From Limonium bicolor (Eukaryota; Streptophyta; Magnoliopsida; Caryophyllales; Plumbaginaceae), in NCBI GenBank assembly GCA_023374045.1, contig CM041779.1, positions 272,524,062 to 272,588,061 on the forward strand: a stretch of 64,000 nt of DNA. Direction: 5' to 3'. Under the pieces are notes generated by a model, which saw only the letters and a list, made by a program, of their open reading frames with translations, was not told where the DNA came from and did not search any database. Shown here one piece after another: positions 20,477 through 34,141 of the stretch (position 1 is the first letter of the stretch; each line of letters begins with the position of its first letter). Made by a program: the position numbers and the translations under genes.

Positions 20477-21054
20477 TGTAACACCCCAACTCAATCCAAA
20501 TGTGGTCTCGCAACTTAACAGCATATATATATACATGTCACAGCGGAATTCTTTACACTCCAGGACCTTGCCACGGTCTGACTACAGAATATACCGAACA
20601 ATAGTGCATTACAACCTTAACCAAATACATAATCTTCTTACAATCCTCTCACATCCTATACATCTTACTAACTCAATTGCCATACGAGTGTACATGCACA
20701 ACTCGTAGGCCACACTTAACCCGTAACACTTGTCCCCCTTCTTACTCTCGCGACGGCCGCTTCCTGATGTACCTGTGTAGTAAAAACAGCCCCCAAAGGG
20801 GGTCAGCACGAATGCTGGTACGATCCCCTCATGGCCCCCAAGCTAACGTGGCTACGACGACTAATTGTCGATAGCATGGAGGTTGATTAAATGCACAACA
20901 TAATAGTAAATGCTGTAAACAACAATCCATATATGAACAATCAAAGTTCAAACACAATGAACGACTTAAATGCGTTCCCTTAATTAGAGAGTTAGTTATT
21001 TAACTCCTTAAGTAATGTTCCCTCTTAATCTTAGTCCATCCTTATCTCACCTCA

Positions 21055-21360
21055 ATCTTAGTCTTATCTTAATCTTAGAAACAACCATCCTTTAATAAGG
21101 CGTGGATGTAGCTTATCTTAATCTTAATATTACAAACCATCCTCTAAAAAGGAATGGTTGCAACTTACCTTAACCTTACCTTAACCTTAATAATACAAAT
21201 CATCTTTTAAAAAGGAATGATTGTAACTTATCTTAATCTTAACTTAATCTTAATCTTAATAATACAAATCATCCTTTAAAAAGGAATGATTGTAACTTAT
21301 CTTAATCTTAACTTATTCTCAGAATACAAACCGTTCCTGGAGGGGAATGGTTGTAGCCTA
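21055..21360. repeat. Tandem array of hairpin units in element 2 3' LTR
   Basis: Five units of about 70-80 bp. Each has an inverted repeat such as acaaatcatcctttaaaaag / gaatgattgt, separated by cttatcttaatcttaa spacers. Between units the arms change together (accat with atggt, atcat with atgat). The same array is in the 5' LTR at 30832-31138. Confidence 0.75.
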
Positions 21361-22184
21361 AGTCCAAACCTGGGATTTAGGTGATCCCACCGCACCATCT
21401 TAATGCCACCTACCCTGGACGGGAATCCAGCGTAGCTGAGCCGGCAACCGGCCCTAGGCTACAAGTCCGAAGACAAGTCCTTAAGCGGAGGGCGGATCTG
21501 ATTCAGATACTGTCCCCCTTTTCCCTTAGCATGCATGACCGGAGATCGGTCCCGGGTTTCCTCACTCAAGTTCCAGTTAGTAATAGTCTCAAGACCATGT
21601 TTGTTGGTTAACCTCTTTCGGTTTATATCAGACCCATATTAGGGTGTGTTCCTTAGTCTCACTCAATTCCTTACTAAACATTGGTTAGTAAGTTCTCACG
21701 GTATGTTGTGTTAGTTTTCAAACATCACACAACAATACAAGAAATATAGTATATTCCGGTTGCATGCTTTATCTTGTTTAGTGAGCACACAAAAACAAAT
21801 AGCACACAAGCCGAGGGACACCTCGTTAGCAAGCAGGTCACAAGAGAACTGTACCGTTCACCGTTGGCCGTTCAGTTGCTTAATCTCTTCCGGAGTCCAA
21901 TTTCCAAGTCCTAAAACATTCATTCAGTTTTAGGTTGTTAATCACTTAACTCAATTCAACTTACTTATCTTACTTAACTTACTTAACCCTTAATGACTCC
22001 AACCTAACACCTCTTAAGTCTTACAACTTAATCTTACAAACTTAATCTTAAACTTTTAAGTTTATTCTTAACTTAATCCCTTAGGTCTTTATACCTCTAA
22101 TCATCATTGCCCCCTTAATGGGGTACCATTAATACCACTAAACTCTCTTAGGGTTTCTTTCTTTTTTTTTTTTAATTTTTTTTT

Positions 22185-22312
22185 ATGGTCCGACCGACCC
22201 ACCGACCGACCCACCCCCTGGGTAGGTCGGCTGCAGAGAACATCCAACTTCACAGTTTCAGCCCGACCGACCCAGACTGGGGTCGGTCCCCTGGGTAGGT
22301 CGACTGCAGAAA
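22185..22312. repeat. GC-rich inverted-repeat patch in element 2 3' LTR
   Basis: ccgaccgaccca ... tgggtaggtcgg pairs occur twice, preceded by a T-run at 22166-22183. The right LTR copy at 31946-32053 has one fewer short unit. Resembles the gtccgacc hairpin array in the LTR of element 3. Confidence 0.65.
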
Positions 22313-25021
22313 CTTCCCATACATTGTCAAACTTTCTCCAAATTTTTCCTCAAGCCTTCTAATGTGTTCTAACAACATTTGGCACATCAAACACACCTTA
22401 TAACCTCCACCAAACTCATTAAAATCACCTCCAAAGATCATTCCAACCTTTAGCTCAATTCTTGTAAGAAATTCCTAACACTTGTTAACTAATTCCTTAT
22501 TTCTCTAACATGTGCATTCTATCTAAAACTTCAACTAACCAAAGTGTTTCTTTCCTACCCATATAACTTCTCCTTAACATCATTGCACTCCATCTTTGCT
22601 TGTTAAACCTTCCAAGGTCATCTTGCATGTCCATGCACAATTTTCCCTTCTTTCCTTTGGTTACTCATCACTCTTAAACTCTTAAGCATACCTATACCTT
22701 TCTTTCCATTACCTTAATACCTCGACATTTTTCTTCATTTACCTTAACCATGCAACGCCCTCCTTAGACATTCCCACTTCTTTTATGCAACTTACTCACC
22801 ATTCTCATGATCATAACCTCTTATACGTTACTAGTCATTTCCTTGACGACTTACAACATTCTCCTACCATTTTCACTTCCACCACCCAAGTCCGCACATT
22901 ACCATTCAACCAAACCTTACTAGTCCACCACCAACATCACCACCTCTTACACAAACTTCCCGAACTCTCATTGTTCTTCTCTTAGTTCATACCTAAATCA
23001 TCTCAAAGCATTATACATCATTTCCTCCAGATTTGCACAAGTCTTACCATTCCTCATACCATGACTTTGGTGTGTTTAGTACACTCGCCAATCCTCTAAT
23101 TCCTCCTAGACATCTCTAGGTCACTCTAAACCTCAAGAACTCCTTAGTTAACTCATTTCCACCCAATTTTTCTTTTCATGCTCCCTGGTAAACCCTAGGG
23201 CATATTAACTCACCACTACCACTTAAACACTTTGTTTTCTACTCAAATTTTGCCATAGCTTCTCTAGCATCTTATCATGCCCAACTGCATTGTTTTCCTC
23301 ATTCAACCATCTCACACACATCAAGTTCTTTCTCATCATATCTCATCACCCAAACCAACTCATTCTCAACAAACTCAATATATTGCAATAATCTTAAATT
23401 GCATAGCACTAAGGCTCTTAAATGACATGGCTCTTAGGCCCTTAAATGACATAAACTTAAACACTGAATTTCCCACATATAAAAGCTTTCAACCTGCAAA
23501 TACACTCATCAATCTCATAGTAGTTATAATGTTCTTAAAACTCATCTTAAACTTATATTACTAACTCATTCCCATTGGCTCCTTAGTCACAAGTTCACAA
23601 GCTTCTTTAAGTTCTTTTTCTTAGGTTATATAACCCAATACACAATGTAAGCTCTAAGATACATTGGTACTTATCTAAAACTCATTCCTTAATCTTAAAC
23701 CACCATTAGATAAGCATTTTACCTTGTTTTCTCAACCTTATCTTAATCTCCTCCTTAGACCTTCTTCTTGCATAGATCTCGGCCACCACTTAAATTCCCC
23801 TTGCCAATGTTCTAATCAATATTCAAGGACTCATATGAGTACTAAACAATGCACTAACCTCAAGGAATAAAAACCTAGGTTAGAAATTTGTTCTAAGGCA
23901 TAAAAGTGGATGATTACCTTTGAAGTCTCAAGGTAGACTTTGGCATTGAATGAAATAGGACCTCCACTAGTCCTTGGTGAATAAATCAAGCTAGAACAAG
24001 GCATAAAAACATAGCCCCATGAGAAGGAATTTTCGGCCATGTACAAGAAATGATGGAAACATGGTTTTTCTTACATTTTCTTTACCTTAAGAGAATGGAG
24101 AAGCTAATGAGCTCTTCAAACTTGATTTTCCTCCATCAATGAAGTTTTCTCATGGCACCAAAATGGAGCTTTGAAAGATTTGAAAAGATAGAAAGATAGG
24201 TCTTGACCTAACTAAGAATAATATGTGTTTAGTTTTTGATTTGGAGCTAAAATGAATAAGTTGTTGCCAAAGCAAGGTGAAGCAACAATGGAGGCTGCTT
24301 GGGACGGTTTGGAACAGAGGAAATAAGAGAAGAACCGTGGAAGAAGAAGAAATGAAGAAGAGAGGAGAGAAGGTAGCTTATAAGGATATTTTGCTTTATA
24401 AAAGCAAAATAACTTTTCTCACTTTACTCTTCTTTTCCTTTCTCATTTGATGACTCATGTGGTGACTCCCCACATCAAAACCGGCCCCCTCTAATAAATG
24501 GAGATATTTATGGTCTTGGTTGACCATCTTATTGACTTATGTTGACTTATGTCTTAACTAGCACTAAATAGTTACTATTCACTAAACAAGGCACATAATC
24601 AGGAAATTTTTGATTTCCCATTGATCCAGACCTCCTAATGTGATACTAATTAGTACACATGTTGATTAAAGAGTAATGATGGACATTTAGCCACTCAAAA
24701 CTCAATTCTAAGACAATTTCTCAAAAATGTGCTTTAAGACTTCTTAAAGCACATTTGTGTTTTAACTTGTTTTCAAGCTTGGTTTTCTTTGCTAATTGAT
24801 TTAAAATGACCATTAGAATATTACTAAGGTCTTACCATGATATTTGGGTACTCACCCAAGTCCCTCCAAGCTTAGAGCACATTTTTGCCCTAATTGCCCT
24901 TAAGGCATTTCCTTGTGTTTTCCTTGGTTTAAATTGTCTACCAATCTTTCTAAGGCATATTTTAGCCTTACTACATCATAATTTGATGTGTACTTAGCAT
25001 ACTTAGGTTTGGGGTATTTCA

Positions 25022-25039
25022 ATCTACCCCCCTTAAAAG
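25022..25039 (-). other. Terminal polypurine tract of element 2
   Basis: Minus strand TCTTTTAAGGGGGGTAGATT next to LTR start TGAAATACCCC. Confidence 0.9.
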
Positions 25040-25513
25040 AACTTTGTACCCAAAGTTCCCATGCATCTTATCTTATTAGAATACATGTATCACCACATTC
25101 CTCAGATCATATAGATCATACTTCTGTATACTTAATCTCATTGGATCATTAGATCTGACACATTCTTATACTTAAATATCACACAACATGCTTAAGCATG
25201 TATAGCACTCAAAATTCTCCTAGTTTCTTTTGATGATTAAAACGTTCACATAACTTCCAACGTATTCTCCCATGTCACCGGTCCGTAGACAATGGCTCAT
25301 TCGTCCTCGTCACCATGGGCCAGAATACAAAACACGCTGCTCTCCCCATGTCACCGGTCCGAAGACAAAGGCTCGTGCGTCCTCGACTTCATGGGCGAGA
25401 CTCATAAAAGGTAATCCTTTTTACGAGGTCATGTGAGGAATAATTCCTCTAATTAAAAATACAATCAACTCCAATTTCATTTTACCCTAAGGCCTCTATC
25501 CTTAGTGTGATTT

Positions 25514-25612
25514 AATTGTGACCACTGGTAGGGAGTTTCAGAATCATCCAACCCTGATGTGATCAGCATCAGTGTAGAACTATCCTTCCACCCCAATTTG
25601 TGTTCGGTTTCC
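25514..25612 (-). other. Conserved 3' UTR block, element 2
   Basis: The reverse complement is close to 54323-54410 of element 3 (ggaaaccgaacacaaattgg, then ctgatgctgatcacatcag), far more alike than the surrounding spacer. Possible cis-acting RNA signal. Confidence 0.6.
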
Positions 25613-25634
25613 CTTGATCCCTAGAAAATCAAGT
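25613..25634 (-). other. Conserved 3' UTR hairpin, element 2
   Basis: cttgatc / (a)atcaag arms with a short loop; the position next to the conserved block matches element 3. Confidence 0.45.
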
Positions 25635-26177
25635 TCCACCTCCCACGTCATTTTCAAACATCCAAATAATTCACTCATGTCCAATTTTCTATCTTTTAGT
25701 TCTTCTAATCATAATCAATACATCTCCAAGTGTGGACTCAGTCCATCGAACATTCCCGATTCATCTCTTAGTAATTACCTCAGATTTAAATTCCTACTAA
25801 GTTCTATAACTGTCCCATACCAATTCTCACCATCTTATATCTCATAGCATTACTATCTTCTTCCTCATGCTCATGTCAAATTGTATCTCATAATGTTATC
25901 TTATTCTTATCTCCCACATAGTCTCATATTGACTCATACCTCATATATTCTTATTTCTTAAGTCTCCTTAATCCTCTTCCTTAATTCTCTTAACTTGTAC
26001 TCACACCGGAGTTAACAAGATAGGTACTTAATATGTATGGTATTCTCATCTTTTGTGTGCAATAACCATGATTTATCTCAAAATGTTTATGTAAAACATA
26101 TTCTCAAATTATTTTGTGCTATGCACACCGTAGTTTATGTACTCAGTACACAAACATACGCTAAGCGGTTTTCGCTC

Positions 26178-26191
26178 TACCCCCCTTAAAA
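26178..26191 (-). other. Internal polypurine tract of element 2
   Basis: Minus strand TTTTAAGGGGGGTAGAGCG, preceded by a gattacgtgggcgtaatcc inverted motif and followed by aaaaccgctt. The same context occurs at 53662-53710 in element 3. It lies about 1.15 kb before the terminal tract. Confidence 0.75.
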
Positions 26192-29100
26192 TGGATTACG
26201 CCCACGTAATCACATTATATCATCCTTGAACATAAGTTCAAGATGTCTAATTCTTACCAAGCATTCTAGCTTCCATGTCATCATCTTACTTAGAATTCGA
26301 TCAGGAATGACTTAGTCTCTGTATCGAGGATTCTTAACGGTACTTATACCGTTTCCTTAACTTAGTTTGGTCTAATCTCAAAGTAGTGGTCTGCTAGCTT
26401 CCGCTGCACCACTCTGATGTTCTTAGGCTTAACTGCTTCACTTATCTTTTTATGGCATTGTATATCCTCCTGCCTCCTTACAGTTTAGGTATATTGGTCT
26501 CTCAATGGACACGTGTTATCTTTATATATACACGGCCTTAATGAGTTGTAACTCGTCTATCCATTCTCCTTGAAGATCTTATGTTCATACTCATAGTGTT
26601 TTCTCGAATGTCTAAGTTGTTCTTTCCAACTGACCTTTGGTCTGAGGATGATCCTTAATTTGAAACTACTGTTTAGTGCGCATTGCGCTTTACATTCTTA
26701 ATCCCTTACATCTTAAGACATGTCCAATGTCTGTACTTAACAATCCGTGCTCTTCGCACTTCATAGTCCTTAATTATCTGTTCTCTGGTTCCTCTGTGTT
26801 GCTGGTTCAACTGAATTCTTCTCCTCGACTGTTTGTGGTAGTAGTTGTTCTTGTCTGATCTTGCGTCGTTGTCCGTGGTACGGAGTCGACTACCTCCCGT
26901 GTTCCTCCACTACTGTCTACATGCATGGGGTACCTTACTGTACATTACTACTTACCCAACTAACTCATAAATGAGCGTGTCAGGCCTGCAAGCCCCTGTG
27001 GGGTGCAGTCGTCCCACGTCTCGTTTTAGTAAACTCATAGTGTCCGTCACACGTTTAGCTATTGCTAATTATGAAGTATTCTGTTGTCGATCTCCTCTTC
27101 ATCGTTCCATAATAACATTTATTGTTCTTCTTGAAGTTAATCAAGGGAAATCCATTATTGTGTTCTTGGTATGTATGCTCTAGCTCTTTTGTATCCCGTA
27201 CTGATTCTATTTCTTAGTAGCTTAGGTCTCTTTCCATAGAGCCTCTTATCTTCTTTCTCCTATTAGGAAGCACTTCCATTCCTTAAGGAATGGGTTGTGT
27301 GCTTCCTGTGTAATCTTACCAAACCATGTCCAGACTACTGGCATCAATGCACAGTCCGTCTATCATCTTATTTTCTTACTTATGCTGGTCTTAACTCATA
27401 AATCTAATTGCCTCAGTGTCAATATTTGACGGCTCATACATAATGGTCGCCTTACCGCGCACCATGACTTAATCCACTTATCTAACTATTGTACTCACGA
27501 CCACTACTACCGTGGTAGTTGGCCTTTACCATGTTGCCCATTGATGGTGCAACCTCTTACTCATTTATTCTAATGTCTTACCTTATAATCAATCCCTTCT
27601 TGGTGTAAACACACTGGGAGTTCTCTCATTTCGGTATTGGCGGTTGTCGTACCGTGTTGTAAAATAGTTGACTCTTGATATGAAGATGTTATGCTCCAAT
27701 CTCAGATTCGTAAGTAGGCTAATTTCTTTCGCTTTCTTTCATCCTTAGTGATGTTATCTACCATGTAGTTTAACTGATTACTGAAGAAGTCATCCACTGA
27801 ATCACAAGCTCTTCTGAGCATTGATTAATTGACGTGCCACAATGTGCAGTCACAATATTTATCTCTGACCATTACTAATTCTTACATCCTGGGTGTTGAG
27901 TATGAGGTCTATCTCTGCAACCTTCCTTATTACTCAAGTGTATCTGGTATGTTCTAAGGTAATCTCAAGGTTCATAGTTTCCATTTTCTAAATAAAGTGT
28001 ATTTTATCTCTAATATGTGAAAGCCATTTTGAGGGGTTCATTCCCACTCATGGCCTCACAACAAGGAGAGGTATCCCCACCCTAAAAGGCATGGTTCGTC
28101 TTCCGCTCCTGTCCTTAGCATTATCTAAATTTTCTCATTGGTACCCTTTCTTGGTAATGTTCTCCCAATCTAAGTTATAGGTTTGGTAACCGTTCATATC
28201 TACAAATTGTAGTCCCTTCGTGGCTTAAACAAGCTCTCTTATAACTTACTGCACCTCGGGCTCTGATGTGGTTAACATCCTTGGCTCGTAGGCTCTTAGT
28301 GCTTAATGTCTTAGTTCATTATTTGTGCTCTTACTCATCTGCAGGTCATTCTCTTAAGATTCTGGTTCTTGAGCACTATCCACCGTTAGGTTATACACTA
28401 AATGTAGTATCGGGTTTCATGGTAAGTTGCTGCATCCTGCTTCCTGCTATGGAAGTTGTTCAGGTGATCTGAGGTACTTAATGTCTTTGACACTACTGTC
28501 ATTTTACTAGACTTATGTCTTTTAATAGTCAAGGTTGGGTTCATGTTAGGCGTTTGCCTTACGGTGTCCAAGTTGGATATCATCCTGTCGTCTTATTCTT
28601 CCATCTCAACGCTTCGTTCAACTTCTGTTGATTACGCCACCCTTTGATGATCAATCATACTTGGGTGTTAATGAGTTAAACAAACAGTGTTAACTGTCAT
28701 TCATCAGTTGTTCGGCTTGACTATGCCCGCTCTGTGGGGGTAGTCCTCTGAGCTCCTTTTCCAGGGTTGTACGACTTTAATCCTTAGTGGTTATAGCTTA
28801 CGTTTATTTCTTTTATCCTTGTTTTCTGGGTTTTCCAACATCTTCATTGAAGAATGTTGGTATCTGCAAGTTTTAACGATCATCTCGGGAGCTTTATCCC
28901 GCTCTTTTTAGAAAACGTTGTGTCAACGGTCTCAATGGTATCTTATAATACATCCCTTGTATATCATTGCTGATATAGTGCTTTTGCTCGCATTTCCGAG
29001 CGATCTCTTAAGTTTTCCCCTTGGAGTTCGGGATTGTGTTCTTACCGTACTGTCGGTTGTTGTTGTAGTGGGTTATACCGTTGCTAATATTTATACTATT

Positions 29101-30010
29101 TAGTATTTTGTCTAAGCTCAGCTCCCTGCTGACTGATGTGTCGGCTCATCTCATCATGGTCAGGCCGTCAGGCCCTTCCAAGGTCCTATTTTTCTATTCT
29201 CATGGATTTACAATCCGGTATTAATATGTGTTACAACTGTAGCGTTCTCCTATCTCGCCTTGATGGCTTTTCATGTAGCTTAACCGTGGTAGCACTTGAT
29301 ATGGCAAGTGCGCCATGCAGGATGGGTTATTGGTACAAGGTACATCGGTAGTGACACTTCCTTCTAATTTCCATGTAATTTGTAGTCCTCGGGACTCCTT
29401 CAATAATCCCTTATTTTGGATAACCGTCCATCCGGCAGTTTCCTTGTTGTTTGACAGTACTGTCATCTACCAGGGAGTTCCTCTTTCTGAGGGAACCCCT
29501 TAATATTTTCTTATGTCTGAATCCTCGCTCCTGTCTCCACACATTTTGTTGTGGTTACTCAGTAATGATTCTCCTTAGGCACTACTTCGTAGCCTATTTC
29601 GGTATACAATTTATATGAGTTCCTATCGTCGTCCGCATTATGTTGGCCAGGTTTGTAACCTTTTTCATTGTATGGGGTTTGGAGTTCCCGTTTCTAACTG
29701 GACTTCCCAGTAATCTCAATCCTTATGCTTGGTATTATCCTACTGTTATGCTCCTTCAGACCACTGTCCGGTACTCATGTCGCTTCCCTTTTCCTTTCTA
29801 TTGCACCCGTAGTGCTTTTCTTATCATTGTATTGCGGGTTATTTCGACTGCGTAGCATGTCGACCCATGTTGCCGGTAATTACCGTTCTTTTACTGGTAA
29901 GGTTCCATTGGTAACGCCTGTTTCGCCGATGCGCTCCATTAAAAATCTCCCAGTTCTCCTTAACTGTTATGCAACAAGATGTTTCTCGTATTGCTTACTG
30001 TTAGCTAACT

Positions 30011-30057
30011 GCCAGATCGGGTTCCCCCGAGTAAGAGAAGGCTTTCTTCTCTCTGGC
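30011..30057 (-). ncRNA. Three-way-junction leader RNA, element 2
   Basis: Minus strand: outer stem GCCAGA/TCTGGC, first arm GAGAAG...CTTCTC, second arm CGGG-GGAA-CCCG with a GNRA-type tetraloop. It lies about 190 nt after the PBS. Element 3 has the same fold at 49675-49722 with tetraloop GAAA. The site suits a packaging or dimerisation signal; function is inferred. Confidence 0.55.
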
Positions 30058-30241
30058 GTTTGTTCCACATATTCAGGGTTAGGGATGTGGAGGGCGGGCC
30101 TAGGTACTATGGATGTCCGGTAAACACCGGGAAGTCTTGACTAACGCACCTCTCACTCTATCTCTCAACCCTTAACCCATAACTCAATCTCAACCTCATC
30201 ATTCTCCTAAGTTCGGTATTTCTTGTTCAGAGCGTAACTAC

Positions 30242-30253
30242 GCTCTGATACCA
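30242..30253 (-). promoter_or_regulatory. Primer binding site, tRNA-iMet (element 2)
   Basis: Minus strand TGGTATCAGAGC, complementary to the 3' end of initiator tRNA-Met, 4 bp from the LTR. Confidence 0.95.
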
Positions 30254-30831
30254 CTTTTGTAACACCCCAACTCAATCCAAATGTGGTCTCGCAACTTAAC
30301 AGCATATATATACATGTCACAGCGGAATCTTTACACTCCAGGACCTTGCCACGGTCTGACTACAGAATATACCGAACAATAGTGCATTACAACCTTAACC
30401 AAATACATAATCTTCTTACAATCCTCTCACATCCTATACATCTTACTAACTCAATTGCCATACGAGTGTACATGCACAACTCGTAGGCCACACTTAACCC
30501 GTAACACTTGTCCCCCTTCTTACTCTCACGATGGCCGCTTCCTGATGTACCTGTGTAGTAAAAACAGCCCCCAAAGGGGGTCAGCACGAATGCTGGTACG
30601 ATCCCCTCATGGCCCCCAAGCTAACGTGGCTACGACGACTAATTATCGATAGCATGGAGGTTGATTAAATGCACAACATAATAGTAAATGCTGTAAACAA
30701 CAATCCATTATGAACAATCAAAGTTCACACACAATGAACGACTTAAATGCGTTCCCTTAATTAGAGAGTTAGTTATTTAACTCCTTAAGTAATGTTCCCT
30801 CTTAATCTTAGTCCATCCTTATCTCACCTCA

Positions 30832-31138
30832 ATCTTAGTCTTATCTTAATCTTAGAAACAACCATCCTTTAATAAGGCGTGGATGTAGCTTATCTTAATC
30901 TTAATATTACAAACCATCCTCTAAAAAGGAATGGTTGCAACTTACCTTAACCTTACCTTAACCTTAATAATACAAATCATCTTTTAAAAAGGAATGATTG
31001 TAACTTATCTTAATCTTAACTTAATCTTAATCTTAATAATACAAATCATCCTTTAAAAAGGAATGATTGTAACTTATCTTAATCTTAACTTATTCTCAAA
31101 ATACAAACCGTTCCTGGAGGGGAATGGTTGTAGCCTAA
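30832..31138. repeat. Tandem array of hairpin units in element 2 5' LTR
   Basis: Same five-unit array as at 21055-21360. Confidence 0.75.
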
Positions 31139-34100
31139 GTCCAAACCTGGGATTTAGGTGATCCCACCGCACCATCTTAATGCCACCTACCCTGGACGGG
31201 AATCCAGCGTAGCTGAGCCGGCAACCGGCCCTAGGCTACAAGTCCGAAGACAAGTCCTTAAGCGGAGGGCGGATCTGATTCAGATACCGTCCCCCTTTTC
31301 CCTTAGCATGCATGACCGGAGATCGGTCCCGGGTTTCCTCACTCAAGTTCCAGTTAGTAATAGTCTCAAGACCATGTTTGTTGGTTAACCTCTTTCGGTT
31401 TATATCAGACCCATATTAGGGTGTGTTCCTTAGTCTCACTCAATTCCTTACTAAACATTGGTTAGTAAGTTCTCACGGTATGTTGTGTTAGTTTTCAAAC
31501 ATCACACAACAATACAAGAAATATAGTATATTCCGGTTGCATGCTTTATCTTGTTTAGTGAGCACACAAAAACAAATAGCACATAAGCCGAGGGACACCT
31601 CGTTAGCAAGCAGGTCACAAGAGAACTGTACCGTTCACCGTTGGCCGTTCAGTTGCTTAATCTCTTCCGGAGTCCAATTTCCAAGTCCTAAAACATTCAT
31701 TCAGTTTTAGGTTGTTAATCACTTAACTCAATTCAACTTACTTATCTTACTTAACTTACTTAACCCTTAATGACTCCAACCTAACACCTCTTAAGTCTTA
31801 CAACTTAATCTTAAACTTTTAAGTTTATTCTTAACTTAATCCCTTAGGTCTTTATACCTCTAATCATCATTGCCCCCTTAATGGGGTACCATTAATACCA
31901 CTAAACTCTCTTAGGGTTTCTTTCTTTTTTTTTTCTTTTTTTTATGGTCCGACCGACCCACCCCCTGGGTAGGTCGGCTGCAGAGAACATCCAACTTCAC
32001 AGTTTCAGCCCGACCGACCCAGACTGGGGTCGGTCCCCTGGGTAGGTCGGCTGCAGAAACTTCCCATACATTGTCAAACTTTCTCCAAATTTTTCCTCAA
32101 GCCTTCTAATGTGTTCTAACATCATTTGGCACATCAAACACACCTTATAACCTCCACCAAACTCATTAAAATCACCTCCAAAGATCATTCCAACCTTTAG
32201 CTCAATTCTTGTAAGAAATTCCTAACACTTGTTAACTAATTCCTTATTTCTCTAACATGTGCATTCTATCTAAAACTTCAACTAACCAAAGTGTTTCTTT
32301 CCTACCCATATAACTCCTCCTTAACATCATTGCACTCCATCTTTGCTTGTTAAACCTTCCAAGGTCATCTTGCATGTCCATGCACAATTTTCCCTTCTTT
32401 CCTTTGGTTACTCATCACTCTTAAACTCTTGAGCATACCTATACCTTTCTTTCCATTACCTTAATACCTCGACATTGTTCTTCATTTACCTTAACCATGC
32501 AACGCCCTCCTTAGACATTCCCACTTCTTTTATGCAACTTACTCACCATTCTCATGATCATAACCTCTTATACGTTACTAGTCATTTCCTTGACGACTTA
32601 CAACATTCTCCTACCATTTTCACTTCCACCACCCAAGTCCGCACATTACCATTCAACCAAACCTTACTAGTCCACCACCAACATCACCACCTCTTACACA
32701 AACTTCCTGAACTCTCATTGTTCTTCTCTTAGTTCATACCTAAATCATCTCAAAGCATTATACATCATTTCCTCCAGATTTGCACAAGTCTTACCATTCC
32801 TCATACCATGACTTTGGTGTGTTTAGTACACTCGCCAATCCTCTAATTCCTCCTAGACATCTCTAGGTCACTCTAAACCTCAAGAACTCCTTAGTTAACT
32901 CATTTCCACCCAATTTTTCTTTCATGCTCCCTGGTAAACCCTAGGGCATATTAACTCACCACTACCACTTAAACACTTTGTTTTCTACTCAAATTTTGCC
33001 ATAGCTTCTCTAGCATCTTATCATGCCCAACTGCATTGTTTTCCTCATTCAACCATCTCACACACATCAAGTTCTTTCTCATCATATCTCATCACCCAAA
33101 CCAACTCATTCTCAACAAACTCAATATATTGCAATAATCTTAAATTGCATAGCACTAAGGCTCTTAAATGACATGTCTCTTAGGCCCTTAAATGACATAA
33201 ACTTAAACACTGAATTTCCCACATATAAAGCTTTCAACCTGCAAATACACTCATCAATCTCATAGTAGTTATAATGTTCTTAAAACTCATCTTAAACTTA
33301 TATTACTAACTCATTCCCATTGGCTCCTTAGTCACAAGTTCACAAGCTTCTTTAAGTTCTTTTTCTAGGTTATATAACCCAATACACAATGTAAGCTCTA
33401 AGCTACATTGGTACTTATCTAAAACTCATTCCTTAATCTTAAACCACCATTAGGTAAGCATTTTACCTTGTTTTCTCAAGCTTATCTTAATCTCCTCCTT
33501 AGACCTTCTTCTTGCATAGATCTCGGCCACCACTTAAATTCCCCTTGCCAATGTTCTAATCAATATTCAAGGACTCATATGAGTACTAAACAATGCACTA
33601 ACCTCAAGGAATAAAAACCTAGGTTAGAAATGTGTTCTAAGGCATAAAAGTGGATGATTACCTTTGAAGTCTCAAGGTAGACTTTGGCATTGAATGAAAT
33701 AGGACCTCCACTAGTCCTTGGTGAATAAATCAAGCTAGAACAAGGCATAAAAACATAGCCCCATGAGAAGGAATTTTCGGCCATGTACAAGAAATGATGG
33801 AAACATGGTTTTTCTTACATTTTCTTTACCTTAAGAGAATGGAGAAGCTAATGAGCTCTTCAAACTTTATTTTCCTCCATCAATGAAGTTTTCTCATGGC
33901 ACCAAAATGGAGCTTTGAAAGATTTGAAAAGATAGAAAGATAGGTCTTGACCTAACTAAGAATAATATGTGTTTAGTTTTTGATTTGGAGCTAAAATGAA
34001 TAAGTTGTTGCCAAATCAAGGTGAAGCAACAATGGAGGCTGCTTGGGACGGTTTGGAACAGAGGAAAAGAAGAGAAGAACCGTGGAAGAAGAAGAGACAT

Positions 34101-34141
34101 GAAGAAGAGAGGAGAGAAGGTAGCTTATAAGGATATTTTGC

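Larger units (their letters stand above)
20477..25021 (-). repeat. Element 2 3' LTR (4545 bp)
   Basis: Plus strand tgtaacaccccaactcaatc ... ggtttggggtatttca. Matches 30258-34770 with few differences. Carries a hairpin tandem array at 21055-21360 and inverted gaccgaccca/gggtaggtcgg motifs at 22185-22312. Short frames within it are not protein-like. Confidence 0.93.
25040..30241 (-). pseudogene. Degenerate internal region of element 2
   Basis: 5.2 kb without a supportable gene. Traces of pol occur in integrase order near 26540-26680. Several blocks are shared with the internal region of element 3: 25514-25634, 26178-26191, 26871-27030, 28545-28590, 29150-29200 and 30011-30057. The plus strand is T/C-rich. 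A conserved leader RNA structure is annotated separately. It was probably copied many times without selection on the proteins. Confidence 0.75.

Noticed and set aside
24806..24997. 63-codon plus-strand frame identical in both LTRs of element 2
   Set aside because: Identity follows from LTR duplication; the frame is antisense, has no domain and no family resemblance.
28918..30123. Run of plus-strand frames in the element 2 interior that look membrane-like
   Set aside because: T-rich sequence gives Leu/Val/Phe-rich translations; they are antisense and not preserved in element 3.
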